Positions 25,816-36,670 are shown, counted from the first letter of the stretch. The stretch: 64,000 nucleotides of DNA from Prescottella subtropica (GCF_005434945.1 NZ_SKCH01000013.1:32955-96954); one strand, 5' to 3'. Notes: generated by a model not told the origin, from the sequence alone. Numbers and translations are program-made.

Positions 25816-27015
25816 GTGCGGACTGTGGTCAGGACAGTGGGGGTGGTCGCCGCGGCGGCGGTCGTGTCGATCGGGTCGGTGTCGGCGGCGTGCGCGGACC
25901 CGGCAGCACCGGTGCCGGATCTCGAGGTGACCACGGTCCTGGACGGTCTCGTCAGGCCGTGGGATGTGGTGGTCGCCCCGGACGGGGCGATCCTCACCGG
26001 GGAGCGGTCGGGCCGGTTCGTCGTGAAACGTGCCGACGGCAGCAGCGGCGAGGTGGCCGCCGACCTGTCCGATCTGTACGCCGAGGGCGAGACCGGCCTC
26101 ATGGGCATCGCACTCGCCGCCGATTTCGCGTCCGGTCGCACCGTGTACACGTGCCAGGGACATCGCGGCACGGCCGGCGACTCCGTCGACACCGGATCAC
26201 TCGGCAGTGTGACCGGCAGTCTCGGCGGCAACGACAACGGCACCGACATCCGCGTCGTGTCCTGGACGGTCGATCCCGGATGGACGACCCTCACCCGCAC
26301 GGGTGACGTGCTCACCGGCATCCCGGTCGGTGAGGGCGGCCGGCACGGCGGTTGCCGGATCCTCGCGCACCCCGACGGCACCCTGTACGTCGGCACGGGC
26401 GACTCGGCGAACCCGACGGTGCCGCAGGATCGGACGGTCCTCGGCGGCAAGGTGTTGCACATCGACGCCGACGGCAGCCCCGCCGTCGGGAACCCGGACC
26501 CGGGCAGCCCGGTGTTCACACTCGGGCACCGCAACTCGCAGGGCCTGGCCTTGCAACCGGATTCCGGCCGGCTGTACAACATCGAGCAGGGCACGGACCG
26601 CGACGACGAGGTGAACCTCCTCGCGGCCGGCGACAACTACGGGTGGCGTCCGGACCGGATCCCGTTCGTGTACGACGAATCCGTGCCCATGACCGACCCC
26701 GTCCGGGTTCCCGGCGCGGTTGCCGCCGTGTGGAGTTCCGGCAAGCCCACCATCGCCACCCCCGGCGGCACCTTCGTCGACGGCGCAGCCTGGGGTGCGT
26801 GGGACGGGGCGCTCGCCGTCACCAGTCAGCAGGCGAAGAAGCTTCTGCTGCTGCAACTCTCGGGCGACGGCCGTAGCGTCGTCGGCGCCGCGTCGGTGCT
26901 CGAGGGCGAGTACGGCCGACTCCGGTCGGCCACCCGCATGCCCGACGGCAGCCTCCTCGTCACCACCGACAACGGCTCCGGCGACCAGGTGCTGTGGGTG
27001 AGCCCGCAGGGGTAG
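25816..27015 (+). CDS. Secreted PQQ-dependent sugar dehydrogenase family protein
   Basis: The GTG at 25816 follows GGGAGGGG by 5 bases; 399 residues result. A Sec signal peptide (about 1-32, ending SAACA) leads to a six-bladed propeller of the glucose/sorbosone dehydrogenase family. Motifs include GLVRPWDVVVAPDGAILTGER, GLMGIALAADF, GGCRILAHPDGTLYVGTGDS, GHRNSQGLALQP and NYGWRPDR, with the His and Arg that contact PQQ or calcium. It probably oxidises a sugar outside the membrane and feeds electrons to the respiratory chain. Substrate and cofactor are inferred from the family. Confidence 0.88.
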   Translation: MRTVVRTVGVVAAAAVVSIGSVSAACADPAAPVPDLEVTTVLDGLVRPWDVVVAPDGAILTGERSGRFVVKRADGSSGEVAADLSDLYAEGETGLMGIALAADFASGRTVYTCQGHRGTAGDSVDTGSLGSVTGSLGGNDNGTDIRVVSWTVDPGWTTLTRTGDVLTGIPVGEGGRHGGCRILAHPDGTLYVGTGDSANPTVPQDRTVLGGKVLHIDADGSPAVGNPDPGSPVFTLGHRNSQGLALQPDSGRLYNIEQGTDRDDEVNLLAAGDNYGWRPDRIPFVYDESVPMTDPVRVPGAVAAVWSSGKPTIATPGGTFVDGAAWGAWDGALAVTSQQAKKLLLLQLSGDGRSVVGAASVLEGEYGRLRSATRMPDGSLLVTTDNGSGDQVLWVSPQG

Positions 27016-27021
27016 GGCGGG

Positions 27022-27783
27022 TCACGACGTCGGCGTCTTGTCGAACCGGCCGGCGACGGCCTCCTGGACGCGGATCTTCGCGCGGGTGGTCGGGGCGTGG
27101 AACCTGGTGTCCCGCACCGCGGCCCGAGCCTGCTTCCCCGGATTCGACGTGTACCGCCAGCGCGCCCACGGGGAGGTGGGGCGGGCGAGCCGGATCGACC
27201 CGACGAGCAGCAGCGGCACGAAGAACAGTCCGAGCAGTCCCGTCCAGATCTTGCCCTTGAGCAGCACGATCATCGCGAGCCCGTACTGGATCAGCAGCAG
27301 CACCACGCTCACCGCGAGCCACGCCGGGCTCTCGGTGTCGATGTCGTCGTCGAGGCCCAGGGGATGCACCCCGAGCAGGAACAGCACCGTGATCGCGAAG
27401 CCCACGAACACCGCGTCGATGCTGGTGCGGCCCTCCTCCGACCAGTACACGTCCCGCAGGTGCAGGACCAGGGCGAACTCGTCGAGCACCAGCGCCGAGC
27501 CGACACCGAAGATCGCCGCCAGCACGCAGTTCGCCACGGGCGTGTGGAAATTCGCGAGCGCGATGAACCCGAACCCGGACACCAGCATCATCACCAGGCC
27601 GAACACCACGTGGTGGATGTGCAGCCCGCCCGGTGTCACGTTGCCCGGCCACCACGACACCTCGGCGCGGATCATCCGCACACTGACCCGGATGAACAGG
27701 AACGCCACCACGAACGCCGCCATCATGAAGAACAGCGGCAGCCGTCCGGTGTCGACGATCGTCGACGTGAACCAGTGCGTCAC
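27022..27783 (-). CDS. Multi-pass membrane protein with GGLHIHH motif
   Basis: This 253-residue protein starts at a GTG overlapping the stop of the upstream DUF2156 gene. About seven hydrophobic segments are visible. Conserved-looking polar residues sit in or near the membrane: [13 protein letters not shown] near residue 55 and [19 protein letters not shown] near 105. A cluster of His plus Asp/Glu in membrane helices resembles metal-dependent membrane hydrolases of the CREST type, but this is speculation. The C-terminus is soluble and basic. The tight coupling suggests it acts with the lipid-modifying neighbour. Confidence 0.8.
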   Translation of the reverse strand: MTHWFTSTIVDTGRLPLFFMMAAFVVAFLFIRVSVRMIRAEVSWWPGNVTPGGLHIHHVVFGLVMMLVSGFGFIALANFHTPVANCVLAAIFGVGSALVLDEFALVLHLRDVYWSEEGRTSIDAVFVGFAITVLFLLGVHPLGLDDDIDTESPAWLAVSVVLLLIQYGLAMIVLLKGKIWTGLLGLFFVPLLLVGSIRLARPTSPWARWRYTSNPGKQARAAVRDTRFHAPTTRAKIRVQEAVAGRFDKTPTS

Positions 27784-29897
27784 CGCTCGCGCCCGGACGT
27801 CATCATCGCCGCCAACTGGCGGGGGGTCGCCGTCGGCAGATACGCCCGGGAGATCGCCAGCCCGATCCGCGGCAGGTCCGCCTCGTCCCGGAAACACAGG
27901 TGCACCGGCTCGAACCGCGGATTGAACTTCGTCTTGAACTGGTGCAGCGACCGGAACCCGTAGAACGGTTCGAGCGCCTCACCGATGAGGTCGAGGCCCC
28001 GGTCGATGCCGCGGATCTCGTCGTCGCCGGACTGCGCGAGCGGCGCCCCGGACAGCGACACGAACTCGGCGCCCTCGTCGCGGAACGCGAACGCCGAACG
28101 CGCGACGAGGAATTCGATCACATTGTTCGCCTCGGGGCCGGTCCGCTTGCGCATCACGTCGAGCGTCCAGCCCCGGACGGTTCCGTCGGAGCCGCCGTAC
28201 ACCGGCAGCCACGACAGCACCGCCAGCACGGTGCCCGCCTCGTCCGCAGCCAACGCCACGCGGACGTCGTCGTCGAGGGCCTCCTCTACGGTGCCGAGAG
28301 TGAACCCCATCTCCGGCAGGTCCTTCTCGCCGACCCACTGCTCGGAGATGCCGCGCACCTGAGAGAGGACGTCCGACGGCTGGTCCCGCAGCCGGCCGAG
28401 GACGAACGTGGTGCCGGCCTTCTCCGCCTTGTTCAGCGCCGACCGGACGTTCTGCCACTTCTTGCCGGTCAACGCGAGGTCCGGCAGGTCGATGATGGTG
28501 TCCTCGGCGATCTGCAACGTCCGCCAGCCGAGGCCGCGGGCGATCTCGGCGGTCTGCTCGGACACCGAGAACAGGCACGGCGTCGCCGCCTGCGCCTCCG
28601 CGAAGCGGACGAACGACTGCACCAGATCGGCGCGGCGGCCGGGCGCGGCCACCGGATCGGCCAGCGCGATCACCGTGCCGGCGTGCCGCCGGTAGCCGAT
28701 CACCCCGTCGCCGTCGTCGGCGAACAGATAGTTCGTCCCGTCCCACGTGATCATCCACGACATCGTGCTGCCGCCGTGCCGGCGCAACAGGGTTCGGACA
28801 CCGTCGACGACGTCCCCGGCCGGGGCCGGGCCGCCGGCGACCGTCCGCCGCCACGGCACCGTGAACGCGCGTCGCCCCCACACCAGCAGTGCCGCCTCAC
28901 CCGCCCACAACAGGCCCGTCCCGGCGGTGACCGCGCCGACACTCTCGAAATCCGTGGCGACCACCAGCACCACCACCAGGAGCGTGACGGCCACCGAGAA
29001 CACCGCGTACCCCAGCGTCGACGCCCACGCCCAGCGGCGGCCGCGCCGCAACTGCTCGGCGAACGCGACCGCCACCGCCACCGAGACCGCCGTCGACCAC
29101 CAGGCGGCCTCGTGTGCCTCGGTCGGGCCGAACGGTCCCCGGCCGGGGAAGAAGAACACCACGACGTGCACGGCCGCGAGCAGCCACAGACCGGCCGCCG
29201 CCAGCAACCGGGTCTCCCGGCGCGTCCGCGGCGCGAGACCGTGCTCGGAACCGGACAACCACCGCTCCCCGGCGAACAGGAACACCGTGAACGCCACCAG
29301 GTGGGTGACGTCGGCGAAGCTCCCCAGGAACAGGAACGACACGATCACGTAGCAGTAGATCAGGGCGCGGCTGCGCAGCCGCCACGGCGACGGCACCGTC
29401 GCGGTCGCCGCGGTCAGCGCCGCCACCACGGCCGTCGTGCAGCCGACGTCCCACACGTCCGCCAACCCGGCGGCCCACTCCCAGCCGGTCGCGTCGCCCA
29501 GGATCAGCAGCGCACACGCGCCGAGCACCCCGACGAGCTGCCCGGCCACCGCGACGAGCGCGGTCACCCGCCACCCCATCCGCCACTCGCCGATCCCCAG
29601 ACCGAGCGCCACCAGCACGATCAGCGACCAGAACTGGGCCGGGGTGAGCCCGAGCCACGGACCCGAGAACACCGTCCACCACCGGCCGTCCTGCAACGCG
29701 GGCACGCCGTAGGCGACCGTGTCGAACCACGACGCGGTGTGCACCGACCGCCACAGCCCGCCCGAGACCGCACCGGACACGAGCAGCACGACGGACACCG
29801 CCACGGTGAGCGGGATCCGGCGCAGGAATCCGGTCACGGCACGGATCGGGTCTTGTGTGGGAACACCGGTGGCGGCTGTGTCGCTGTCGCTGCTCAT
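27780..29897 (-). CDS. MprF-like membrane protein with C-terminal DUF2156 aminoacyl-transferase domain
   Basis: The ATG at 29897 gives 705 residues. The N-terminal 380 residues hold about ten hydrophobic segments, including a rhomboid-like part. The C-terminal part (about 390-705) is a DUF2156/GNAT-type domain like that of phosphatidylglycerol lysyltransferases: [38 protein letters not shown] and [26 protein letters not shown]. Such proteins transfer an amino acid from tRNA to a membrane lipid, changing surface charge. Amino acid and lipid are not readable. It is divergent from hemL and coupled to the downstream membrane gene. Confidence 0.83.
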   Translation of the reverse strand: MSSDSDTAATGVPTQDPIRAVTGFLRRIPLTVAVSVVLLVSGAVSGGLWRSVHTASWFDTVAYGVPALQDGRWWTVFSGPWLGLTPAQFWSLIVLVALGLGIGEWRMGWRVTALVAVAGQLVGVLGACALLILGDATGWEWAAGLADVWDVGCTTAVVAALTAATATVPSPWRLRSRALIYCYVIVSFLFLGSFADVTHLVAFTVFLFAGERWLSGSEHGLAPRTRRETRLLAAAGLWLLAAVHVVVFFFPGRGPFGPTEAHEAAWWSTAVSVAVAVAFAEQLRRGRRWAWASTLGYAVFSVAVTLLVVVLVVATDFESVGAVTAGTGLLWAGEAALLVWGRRAFTVPWRRTVAGGPAPAGDVVDGVRTLLRRHGGSTMSWMITWDGTNYLFADDGDGVIGYRRHAGTVIALADPVAAPGRRADLVQSFVRFAEAQAATPCLFSVSEQTAEIARGLGWRTLQIAEDTIIDLPDLALTGKKWQNVRSALNKAEKAGTTFVLGRLRDQPSDVLSQVRGISEQWVGEKDLPEMGFTLGTVEEALDDDVRVALAADEAGTVLAVLSWLPVYGGSDGTVRGWTLDVMRKRTGPEANNVIEFLVARSAFAFRDEGAEFVSLSGAPLAQSGDDEIRGIDRGLDLIGEALEPFYGFRSLHQFKTKFNPRFEPVHLCFRDEADLPRIGLAISRAYLPTATPRQLAAMMTSGRER

Positions 29898-30170
29898 GTC
29901 CTGTCCTTCGTCGGGTCCGGGACGCCCGAAACGTGGCGTCGGTATCGTTCGACGGCCATCCGTGTGCTGCATCACAGACCGGATGGTCTTGCAGGAGAAT
30001 ATCGCGAATCTGGAGTTACCGGACACGGTTCGCCGGTCACCGGCCGACCCTGCCGGAAGCGACGTGCACCGTCCCCACCTGCACGAACCGACACGCCGAC
30101 GCCGTGTGATTCCGGCCACCTCCTACACCCTGTCGTTGTCGAATTCGACAGAACTGGGACACTGGAAGTC

Positions 30171-31508
30171 GTGACTGCTGCCCCCCGCGGGTCCGGCTCC
30201 GGGCCCGACCGTCGTGACACCCGTTCCGCTCAGCTCTTCGCCAGGGCGTCCGAGGTCATCCCCGGCGGCGTCAACTCCCCGGTCCGCGCGTTCGGTTCGG
30301 TCGGCGGTGCCCCCCGGTTCATCGCGTCGGCGTCCGGCTGCACCCTCACCGACGTCGACGGCAACGACTACGTCGACCTGGTGTGCTCGTGGGGTCCGAT
30401 GATCCTGGGTCACGCGCATCCGGCGGTCGTCGAGGCCGTGCAGCAGGCCGCGACCGGCGGGCTGTCGTTCGGTGCCCCCACCGAGGGGGAGATCACGCTC
30501 GCGGAGGAGATCGTCTCCCGGGTCGCCCCGGTCGAGCAGGTGCGCCTGGTCAACTCGGGCACCGAGGCCACGATGAGCGCGGTGCGCCTGGCCCGCGGCT
30601 TCACCGGACGGTCCAAGATCGTCAAGTTCTCCGGCTGCTACCACGGCCACGTCGACGCACTGCTCGCCGACGCCGGCTCCGGCCTGGCCACGTTCGGCCT
30701 GCCCACCTCGCCCGGCGTGACCGGCGCGCAGGCCGAGGACACCATCGTCGTCCCCTACAACGATCTCGAGGCCGTGCGCGCCGTGTTCGAGGCGAACCCC
30801 GGCCAGATCGCGTGCGTCATCACCGAGGCCGCTGCCGGCAACATGGGCGCGATCGCCCCGCTGCCCGGCTTCAACGAGGGCCTGCGGGCACTCACCCGCG
30901 AGCACGGCGCCCTGCTGATCATGGACGAGGTCATGACCGGTTTCCGGGTCAGCCGCTCCGGCTGGTTCGGCCGCGACGGCGTCGCCGGTGACCTGTACAC
31001 GTTCGGCAAGGTGATGAGCGGTGGCCTGCCCGCCGCCGCGTTCGGTGGCCGCGCCGACGTCATGGCCAAGCTGGCCCCCACCGGCCCCGTCTACCAGGCG
31101 GGCACCCTGTCCGGGAATCCCGTCGCCGTCGCCGCCGGTCTCGCGAACCTGCGTGCCGCGGACGACGCCGTCTACGCGGCCCTCGAACGCAACGCCCACA
31201 CCCTCGGCACCTTGCTCGGGGACGCGCTCACCGCGGAGGGGGTCGCGCACCGCGTCCAGTACGCGGGCACCCTGGTCAGTGTGTTCTTCACCGAGAACCC
31301 GGTCACCGACTACGCGGAGGCCAAGGCCGCCGACACGTGGCGGTTCCCCGACTTCTTCCACACCCTGCTCGCCCGCGGCGTCTACGCCCCGCCGAGCGCG
31401 TTCGAGGCATGGTTCGTCTCGTCGGCCCTCGACGACGACGCCTTCTCGAAGATCGCCGACGCGGCACCGCACGCCGCCCGCGCCGCGGCCGCCGCAGTCC
31501 AGCACTGA
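30171..31508 (+). CDS. hemL: Glutamate-1-semialdehyde 2,1-aminomutase
   Basis: The GTG at 30171 gives 445 residues; the long open frame upstream is antisense to the DUF2156 gene. HemL makes 5-aminolevulinate from glutamate-1-semialdehyde, the step after HemA. Class III aminotransferase motifs are present: [30 protein letters not shown], the PLP pocket [15 protein letters not shown] and the Schiff-base Lys in [20 protein letters not shown] lies 7 bases before the start. It heads a unit leading into the cytochrome c biogenesis genes, as in mycobacteria (Rv0524). Confidence 0.97.
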   Translation: MTAAPRGSGSGPDRRDTRSAQLFARASEVIPGGVNSPVRAFGSVGGAPRFIASASGCTLTDVDGNDYVDLVCSWGPMILGHAHPAVVEAVQQAATGGLSFGAPTEGEITLAEEIVSRVAPVEQVRLVNSGTEATMSAVRLARGFTGRSKIVKFSGCYHGHVDALLADAGSGLATFGLPTSPGVTGAQAEDTIVVPYNDLEAVRAVFEANPGQIACVITEAAAGNMGAIAPLPGFNEGLRALTREHGALLIMDEVMTGFRVSRSGWFGRDGVAGDLYTFGKVMSGGLPAAAFGGRADVMAKLAPTGPVYQAGTLSGNPVAVAAGLANLRAADDAVYAALERNAHTLGTLLGDALTAEGVAHRVQYAGTLVSVFFTENPVTDYAEAKAADTWRFPDFFHTLLARGVYAPPSAFEAWFVSSALDDDAFSKIADAAPHAARAAAAAVQH

Positions 31509-31533
31509 CCACCGACACCCAGGGACGACCACC

Positions 31534-32214
31534 GTGACCGACTCCGCCAACGCGGCCGCCGACCGGCAGCACTCCGACAACTCCGACACCCGGACCATCG
31601 TGCACGTGCTCCGGCACGGTGAGGTGCACAATCCGAGCGGCATCCTCTACGGGCGCCTCCCGAACTTCCGGCTGTCGGAGAACGGTGAAGCGCAGGCCCG
31701 GGCCGTCGCGTCCGCCCTCGCCGGCCACGACATCACGCACGTCGTCGCGTCGCCGCTGCAGCGTGCGCAGGAGACCGCCGCCCCGATCGCCGAGAAGCAC
31801 GGGCTGACGATCGCCACCGACGCCAACCTCATCGAGGCCGCCAACGACTTCGAGGGCCTCAAGGTCGCCGTCGGCGACGGGGCGCTGCGCCGGCCGCGGC
31901 ACTGGTGGAAGCTGCGCGACCCGTTCACCCCGTCGTGGGGCGAGCCGTACCTGCAGATCGCGCACCGCATGCTCGCCGCCGTCAACAGTGCCCGCGTCGC
32001 CGCCGTCGGCCACGAGGCCGTGTGCGTCAGCCACCAGCTGCCGGTGTGGACACTGCGCCGCTTCCTGCAGGGCGAACGCCTGTGGCACGACCCGCGCAAC
32101 CGTCAGTGCGGCCTCGCGTCGCTCACGTCCCTCGTCTACGAGGGCGACACCCTCGTCGACATCGTCTACTCTGAGCCCGCCGGATCGTCGGACCCGAGAG
32201 TGACCGGCGCATGA
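31534..32214 (+). CDS. Histidine phosphatase family protein (Rv0525-like)
   Basis: The 226-residue protein has the phosphohistidine motif VLRHGEVHNPSG near residues 27-38, the substrate-side YGRLPNFRLSENG and ASPLQRAQETA, and a late catalytic His in VGHEAVCVSHQLPVW. It is in the branch-1 phosphatase group rather than a true glycolytic mutase, because the mutase loops seen in GpmA are missing. It sits between hemL and resA and overlaps resA by ATGA, so it belongs to the heme/cytochrome operon. The substrate is unknown. Confidence 0.88.
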   Translation: MTDSANAAADRQHSDNSDTRTIVHVLRHGEVHNPSGILYGRLPNFRLSENGEAQARAVASALAGHDITHVVASPLQRAQETAAPIAEKHGLTIATDANLIEAANDFEGLKVAVGDGALRRPRHWWKLRDPFTPSWGEPYLQIAHRMLAAVNSARVAAVGHEAVCVSHQLPVWTLRRFLQGERLWHDPRNRQCGLASLTSLVYEGDTLVDIVYSEPAGSSDPRVTGA

Positions 32215-32831
32215 GGTTCCGTTCCCCCCGCCGGGCGGCGGCCGCGCTCGGTGGTGCCGTCGCCGCCGTGCTGCTGCTGTCCGGCTGTGCCGGCGGCACC
32301 GACGCCGTCGCGCAGGGCGGCACGTTCGAGTTCGTCTCGCCCGGCGGCAAGACCGAACTGTTCTACGATCCGCCGTCCAGCCGCGGCACGGCCGGCAACG
32401 TGTCGGGTCCCGACCTGATGACCGACGGCAAAAAGACTTCTCTGTCCGATTTTGCGGGGCAGGTCGTCGTCCTCAACGTGTGGGGCCAGTGGTGCGGGCC
32501 GTGCCGCGGTGAGGCCGACGACCTCGAACAGGTCTACGAGAACACCAAGGACCTCGGCGTCGCGTTCCTCGGCATCAACGTCCGCGACCACACCAAGGAC
32601 AAGGCGCAGGACTTCGTCGTCAACAACCGCGTCACCTACCCGTCGATCTACGACCCCGAGATGCGCACCCTGCTCGCGATCGGCAAGAACTACCCGACCA
32701 CCGTCGTCCCCACCACCATCGTCCTCGACCGGCAGCACCGCGTCGCCGCCGTCTACCTGAAGGAGCTGCTCGCCGCCGACCTGCAGCCCGTCGTCGAACG
32801 CATCGCCCAGGAACCGCAGGACCAGGGATGA
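32211..32831 (+). CDS. resA: Thioredoxin-like lipoprotein of cytochrome c maturation (ResA/TlpA family)
   Basis: This 206-residue protein has a lipoprotein signal peptide with lipobox LLSGC (Cys26), then a TlpA-type thioredoxin domain with the active site [17 protein letters not shown] near residues 91-107 and the cis-Pro region [11 protein letters not shown]. Anchored outside the membrane, it reduces the CXXCH cysteines of apocytochrome c so heme can be attached. It starts by ATGA overlap and ends with the same overlap into ccdA, which supplies its electrons. Confidence 0.92.
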   Translation: MRFRSPRRAAAALGGAVAAVLLLSGCAGGTDAVAQGGTFEFVSPGGKTELFYDPPSSRGTAGNVSGPDLMTDGKKTSLSDFAGQVVVLNVWGQWCGPCRGEADDLEQVYENTKDLGVAFLGINVRDHTKDKAQDFVVNNRVTYPSIYDPEMRTLLAIGKNYPTTVVPTTIVLDRQHRVAAVYLKELLAADLQPVVERIAQEPQDQG

Positions 32832-33649
32832 CGCCGGACACGACGCTGCTCGCCGACGTCGGACAGGCGTTCCAGGACACCGCATCCACCGGCCCACTGC
32901 TACTCGCGCTCGGCGCGTGCATGCTCGCGGGACTGGTGTCGTTCGCGTCGCCGTGCGTCGTCCCGCTCGTCCCCGGCTACCTGTCGTACCTGGCCGGTGT
33001 CGTCGGCGCCGACGCCCCCGCGGTGAACGCGTCCGAGGCCCGGTCCCAGACCCTGCGGGACGGTCGGCTGCGGGTCGCCGGCGCGGCCGGGCTGTTCGTC
33101 GCCGGGTTCACCGTCGTGTTCGTCCTCGCGACCGCCACCATCTTCGGGGCCATCGAGGCCCTGACGATCAACCGGGACGTGCTCCAACGCGTCGGCGGTG
33201 TCGTCACCATCGTGATGGGACTCGCGTTCGTCGGACTCATCCCGGCCCTGCAGAAGGACACCCGGTTCGCGCCCCGACGCGTGTCCGGGCTGATCGGGGC
33301 ACCGCTGCTCGGCGGCGTGTTCGCGCTCGGCTGGACACCATGCCTGGGCCCGACCCTCGCCGGGGTCATGTCCGTCGCCGCCGGCACCGAGGGCGCCACC
33401 GCCCTGCGCGGCATCGCCCTCATCGTCGCGTACTGTCTCGGCCTCGGCCTGCCGTTCGTGCTGGTCGCGCTCGGCAGTGCGCGCGCCCTGCGCGGCGTCG
33501 GCTGGCTGCGCCGCAACAGCCGGACCATCCAGGTCTTCGGCGGAATCCTGTTGATCGTGGTCGGTATCGCACTGGTCACCGGCGCGTGGGACCAGTTCGT
33601 CGGCTGGGTCCGTGACGCCTTCATCTCAGAGGTGGTCCTCCCCATATGA
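32828..33649 (+). CDS. ccdA: Thiol-disulfide transmembrane electron carrier CcdA
   Basis: The 273-residue membrane protein has six hydrophobic segments and the two membrane-embedded cysteines of the DsbD/CcdA family: [13 protein letters not shown] near residues 37-49 and [13 protein letters not shown] near 168-180. It moves electrons from cytoplasmic thioredoxin to ResA across the membrane. The 4-base overlaps on both sides place it in a tight resA-ccdA-resB operon. Length and spacing fit mycobacterial Rv0527. Confidence 0.95.
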   Translation: MTPDTTLLADVGQAFQDTASTGPLLLALGACMLAGLVSFASPCVVPLVPGYLSYLAGVVGADAPAVNASEARSQTLRDGRLRVAGAAGLFVAGFTVVFVLATATIFGAIEALTINRDVLQRVGGVVTIVMGLAFVGLIPALQKDTRFAPRRVSGLIGAPLLGGVFALGWTPCLGPTLAGVMSVAAGTEGATALRGIALIVAYCLGLGLPFVLVALGSARALRGVGWLRRNSRTIQVFGGILLIVVGIALVTGAWDQFVGWVRDAFISEVVLPI

Positions 33650-35289
33650 CGGCTCGAGACACACTGACCACCGAGCCGCCCGAGGGCGGCTCGCCTCCGC
33701 AGCGGCAGTCCGCGGCCGGACGCGTCGTCGCCGCGCTCCGCAACACGTGGCGCGGACTGACGTCGATGCGCACCGCGCTGGTGCTGCTGTTCCTGCTCGC
33801 GTTCGCCGCCATCCCCGGTGCCCTGCTGCCGCAGCGCAGCCTCAACGAGGGCAAGGTCAACGAGTACATCGCGAACCGGCCCACCCTCGGCCCGCTGCTG
33901 GACAAGCTGGAACTGTTCGACGTCTTCTCCAGCTTCTGGTTCACCGCGATCTACGCGCTGCTGTTCATCTCGCTGATCGGCTGCATCCTGCCGCGCTGCA
34001 TCGAATACGCGAAGGCGTTGCGGGCACAGCCGGTCGCCGCGCCCCGCAACCTCGGCCGACTGCCGCACCACCACGTCGACACCGTCGACGAGGATCCCGA
34101 CGCCGTCGCCGCCCGCGTCCGCAAGCAGCTGCGCGGCTGGCGCGTCGTGCAGCGCACCGCCGGTGCCCGCGCGAAGCATCCCGACGAGATCACCCTCTCG
34201 GCGGAGAAGGGATTCCTGCGGGAGGCCGGCAACCTGGTGTTCCACCTGTCCCTCGTCGCGTTGCTCGCGTCCATCGCGATCGGCAAGTTGTACAGCTACG
34301 AGGGCAACGTCATCATCGTCGCGAACGACGGCCCCGGCATCTGCACCACCTCGCCCGCGATCTTCGACTCGTTCATCGCCGGCAACCAGCGCGACGGCAC
34401 CGGCATGAACCCGCTGTGCGTGAAGGTCAAGGACTTCTCGGCCGACTACCTCGACAACGGTCAGGCCGAGATGTTCACGTCGAACATCTCCTACCAGTCC
34501 GGCGACGACATCGCGTCGAACACGTGGCGCGACACCCAGATCAAGGTCAACCATCCGCTGCGGGTCGGCGGCGACCGCGTCTACCTGCAGGGCCACGGCT
34601 ACGCGCCGACGTTCACGGTGACGTTCCCGAACGGCGAGACCCGCACCGAGACGCTGCAGTGGCAGCCCGAGGAAGCGACGACGTTCCTGTCCAGCGGCGC
34701 GATGCGCTTCGACCCGCCCGGCGGCATGTACCCGGACGACGAGGAACGCCGCCGGAACCAGATCGCGATCGAGGGCCTGCTCGCCCCGACCGCGACGTTC
34801 CACGGCAACCTGCTGTCGTCGGGTTTCCCGGCGCTGACCGATCCGGCCGTCGCCATCGATGTCTACAAGGGCGACACCGGACTCGACACCGGCCTGCCGC
34901 AGAGCCTGTTCTCGCTGAACAAGGAACTGATCAACCAGGGCCGGCTCGTCAAGCAGGACCGCGTCAACCTGTACCCGGGGGAGAGCGTCACCCTCGCCGA
35001 CGGCACCCAGGTCCGGTTCGACGGCGCCGTCGACTTCGTGAACCTGCAGGTGTCGCACGATCCGGCCCAGCAGTGGGTGCTGGTGTCGGCGCTGACGATG
35101 ATGGCGGGCCTGCTGTTGTCGCTGGTGGTCAAGCGCCGCCGGGTGTGGGTGCGGATCCATCCGGCGACCGACCCTGCCGACAAACGACGGACTGTAGTAG
35201 AACTGGGTGGGCTGGCCCGCACGGATCAGGCCGGCTGGGGCGACGAATTCGATCGACTGCGCACCCGGCTCCTGGGTGACCACGCATGA
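33646..35289 (+). CDS. resB: Cytochrome c biogenesis protein ResB
   Basis: The 547-residue protein has the ResB layout: three hydrophobic segments in the first 230 residues ([38 protein letters not shown] and [17 protein letters not shown]), a long extracytoplasmic domain (about 230-475), and a final membrane segment ([17 protein letters not shown]). With CcsB it forms the system II heme lyase that exports and attaches heme. The start overlaps ccdA, and its stop overlaps a 13-codon open frame that leads into ccsB. Confidence 0.95.
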   Translation: MTARDTLTTEPPEGGSPPQRQSAAGRVVAALRNTWRGLTSMRTALVLLFLLAFAAIPGALLPQRSLNEGKVNEYIANRPTLGPLLDKLELFDVFSSFWFTAIYALLFISLIGCILPRCIEYAKALRAQPVAAPRNLGRLPHHHVDTVDEDPDAVAARVRKQLRGWRVVQRTAGARAKHPDEITLSAEKGFLREAGNLVFHLSLVALLASIAIGKLYSYEGNVIIVANDGPGICTTSPAIFDSFIAGNQRDGTGMNPLCVKVKDFSADYLDNGQAEMFTSNISYQSGDDIASNTWRDTQIKVNHPLRVGGDRVYLQGHGYAPTFTVTFPNGETRTETLQWQPEEATTFLSSGAMRFDPPGGMYPDDEERRRNQIAIEGLLAPTATFHGNLLSSGFPALTDPAVAIDVYKGDTGLDTGLPQSLFSLNKELINQGRLVKQDRVNLYPGESVTLADGTQVRFDGAVDFVNLQVSHDPAQQWVLVSALTMMAGLLLSLVVKRRRVWVRIHPATDPADKRRTVVELGGLARTDQAGWGDEFDRLRTRLLGDHA

Positions 35290-35327
35290 CCGACCACACG
35301 AGCGCGCAGCGCGCAGGAGATGAATAG
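35286..35327 (+). CDS. 13-codon linking ORF between resB and ccsB
   Basis: An ATG overlapping the resB stop (ATGA) opens a frame for [13 protein letters not shown], which ends with TAG directly abutting the ccsB ATG. Its last codons contain GGAGATGA, the ccsB ribosome site. The peptide itself is probably meaningless; the arrangement would let ribosomes finishing resB re-initiate twice and so reach ccsB. Expression is inferred from layout only. Confidence 0.4.
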   Translation: MTDHTSAQRAGDE

Positions 35328-36305
35328 ATGACGATCAACGAGACCCTCGCTCGCTACAGCGACTGGTCGTTCGAGTCGGCGTTCGCGATCTACGTCCTCG
35401 CGACCGTGCTGCTCGTCGCCCGGTACGCGTCGATGCGCGCCCGCGTCGTGCAGGAACGTGAACTCGTCACCGCCGGCTCGTCGGGTTCCGGCCCGATCGC
35501 CGGTGACGCCGACGCCCCCGGCCGTGTCGTCCCGCAGGGCGGCAAGACGTGGTCCGAGAAGTTCGGCGGCATGGGCTACGCGCTGCTGATCGTCGGCGTC
35601 GTCCTGCACATCACGTCGATGGTGCTGCGCGGCTTCGCCACCGACCGCTTCCCGCTCGGCAACATGTACGAGTTCGTGACGATGGCATGCGCGGCCGCGG
35701 TCGTCGCCGGCGTCGTCGTCCTGCGCAAGAACACCGACCTGTTCGCGTTCCTGTTGCCGCCCGTCCTGATCCTGATGTTCCTCGCCGCCACCGTCCTGTA
35801 CGCCGACGCCGCCCCCGTCGTCCCGGCCCTGAAGTCGTTCTGGCTGCCGATCCACGTCACGATCATCAGCGTCGGCTCCGGCATCTTCATGGTGTCCGGT
35901 GTGGCGAGCATCCTGTTCCTGTACCGCCTCAAGTTCCCCCCGGGCGAAGAGGGCACCGGCCGGTTCGGCGCGCTCGCGCAGCGCCTGCCCGACGCGCAGA
36001 CCCTCGACCGGCTCGCCTACAAGACCACCATCGTCGCGTTCCCGCTGTTCGGCGCCGGCGTCATCCTCGGTGCGATCTGGGCCGAGGCCGCGTGGGGCCG
36101 CTTCTGGGGCTGGGACCCGAAGGAAACCGTCTCCTTCATCACCTGGGTCGTCTACGCCGCCTACCTGCACGCCCGCGCCACCTCGGGCTGGCGTGACACC
36201 AAGGCCGCCTGGATCAACATCGCCGGCTTCGTCGCGATGCTGTTCAACCTGTTCATCATCAACATGGTGGTGTCCGGCCTGCACTCCTACGCGGGCCTGA
36301 ACTGA
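35328..36305 (+). CDS. ccsB: Cytochrome c biogenesis protein CcsB/CcsA (heme lyase subunit)
   Basis: This 325-residue membrane protein has about eight hydrophobic segments and the heme-binding tryptophan-rich signature WGRFWGWDPKETVSF near residues 257-271. Conserved His residues at IHVTIIS and YLHARAT are likely heme ligands. With ResB it forms the system II cytochrome c synthase. A 60-residue loop after the first helix is longer than in many homologues. It ends the hemL-to-ccs run and is followed by a strong hairpin. Confidence 0.95.
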   Translation: MTINETLARYSDWSFESAFAIYVLATVLLVARYASMRARVVQERELVTAGSSGSGPIAGDADAPGRVVPQGGKTWSEKFGGMGYALLIVGVVLHITSMVLRGFATDRFPLGNMYEFVTMACAAAVVAGVVVLRKNTDLFAFLLPPVLILMFLAATVLYADAAPVVPALKSFWLPIHVTIISVGSGIFMVSGVASILFLYRLKFPPGEEGTGRFGALAQRLPDAQTLDRLAYKTTIVAFPLFGAGVILGAIWAEAAWGRFWGWDPKETVSFITWVVYAAYLHARATSGWRDTKAAWINIAGFVAMLFNLFIINMVVSGLHSYAGLN

Positions 36306-36330
36306 CCGCAGCGGTCCCCGGAAACGACCG

Positions 36331-36369
36331 AGGGCCCCTTCGTGCGCTGGGAGCGTACGAAGGGGCCCT
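36331..36369. terminator. Hairpin between ccsB and the convergent small membrane gene
   Basis: AGGGCCCCTTCGTGCGCT (36331-36348) pairs with 36352-36369 over 18 bp with one G-U pair and a GGG loop. It can serve ccsB and the convergent gene. The core resembles the hairpin after rpf (AAGGG-N-CCCTTCG). Confidence 0.75.
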
Positions 36370-36392
36370 TCGGGTCTCGCTACTGACCGGGG

Positions 36393-36605
36393 TCAGGCTT
36401 CCGGATCGTTCGGACGATCGGTTCCCGGTTGTCGGCGGTGGTTGTCTCGATCCACGCGCCACAGGAATTCGGGGTCGTCGTCGGGTCCGACGGTTCGCCC
36501 TGTCCGGTTACCGCCCCGCACCATGGTGGTGGCGGTCGGTCCGAACGCTTTCCAGAACAAGACAGCGAGCGTTACCAGGCCGATGAGAGCCAACAGGTAG
36601 ATCAC
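36393..36605 (-). CDS. Small membrane-anchored protein (Rv0530A-like)
   Basis: The 70-residue product begins VIYLLALIGLVTLAVLFWKAFG, a single N-terminal membrane helix, and has a polar, charged tail rich in Asp, Arg and Pro. The GTG start at 36605 follows GGAGG about 6 bases upstream on this strand. A small gene of this type lies beside ccsA in mycobacteria. A role in cytochrome assembly is possible by position only. Confidence 0.75.
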   Translation of the reverse strand: MIYLLALIGLVTLAVLFWKAFGPTATTMVRGGNRTGRTVGPDDDPEFLWRVDRDNHRRQPGTDRPNDPEA

Positions 36606-36670
36606 GGTGCACCTCCGGTTACGAGGGTAGCCGTGTCCGGGTGGTCCCGGCACCTACCTGCCGACGGCTC

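Noticed and set aside
27900..30170. A very long open frame continuing upstream of hemL for more than 750 codons
   Set aside because: It is antisense to the DUF2156 gene, is low-complexity Arg/Pro/His-rich, and only the part from GTG 30171 has HemL homology.
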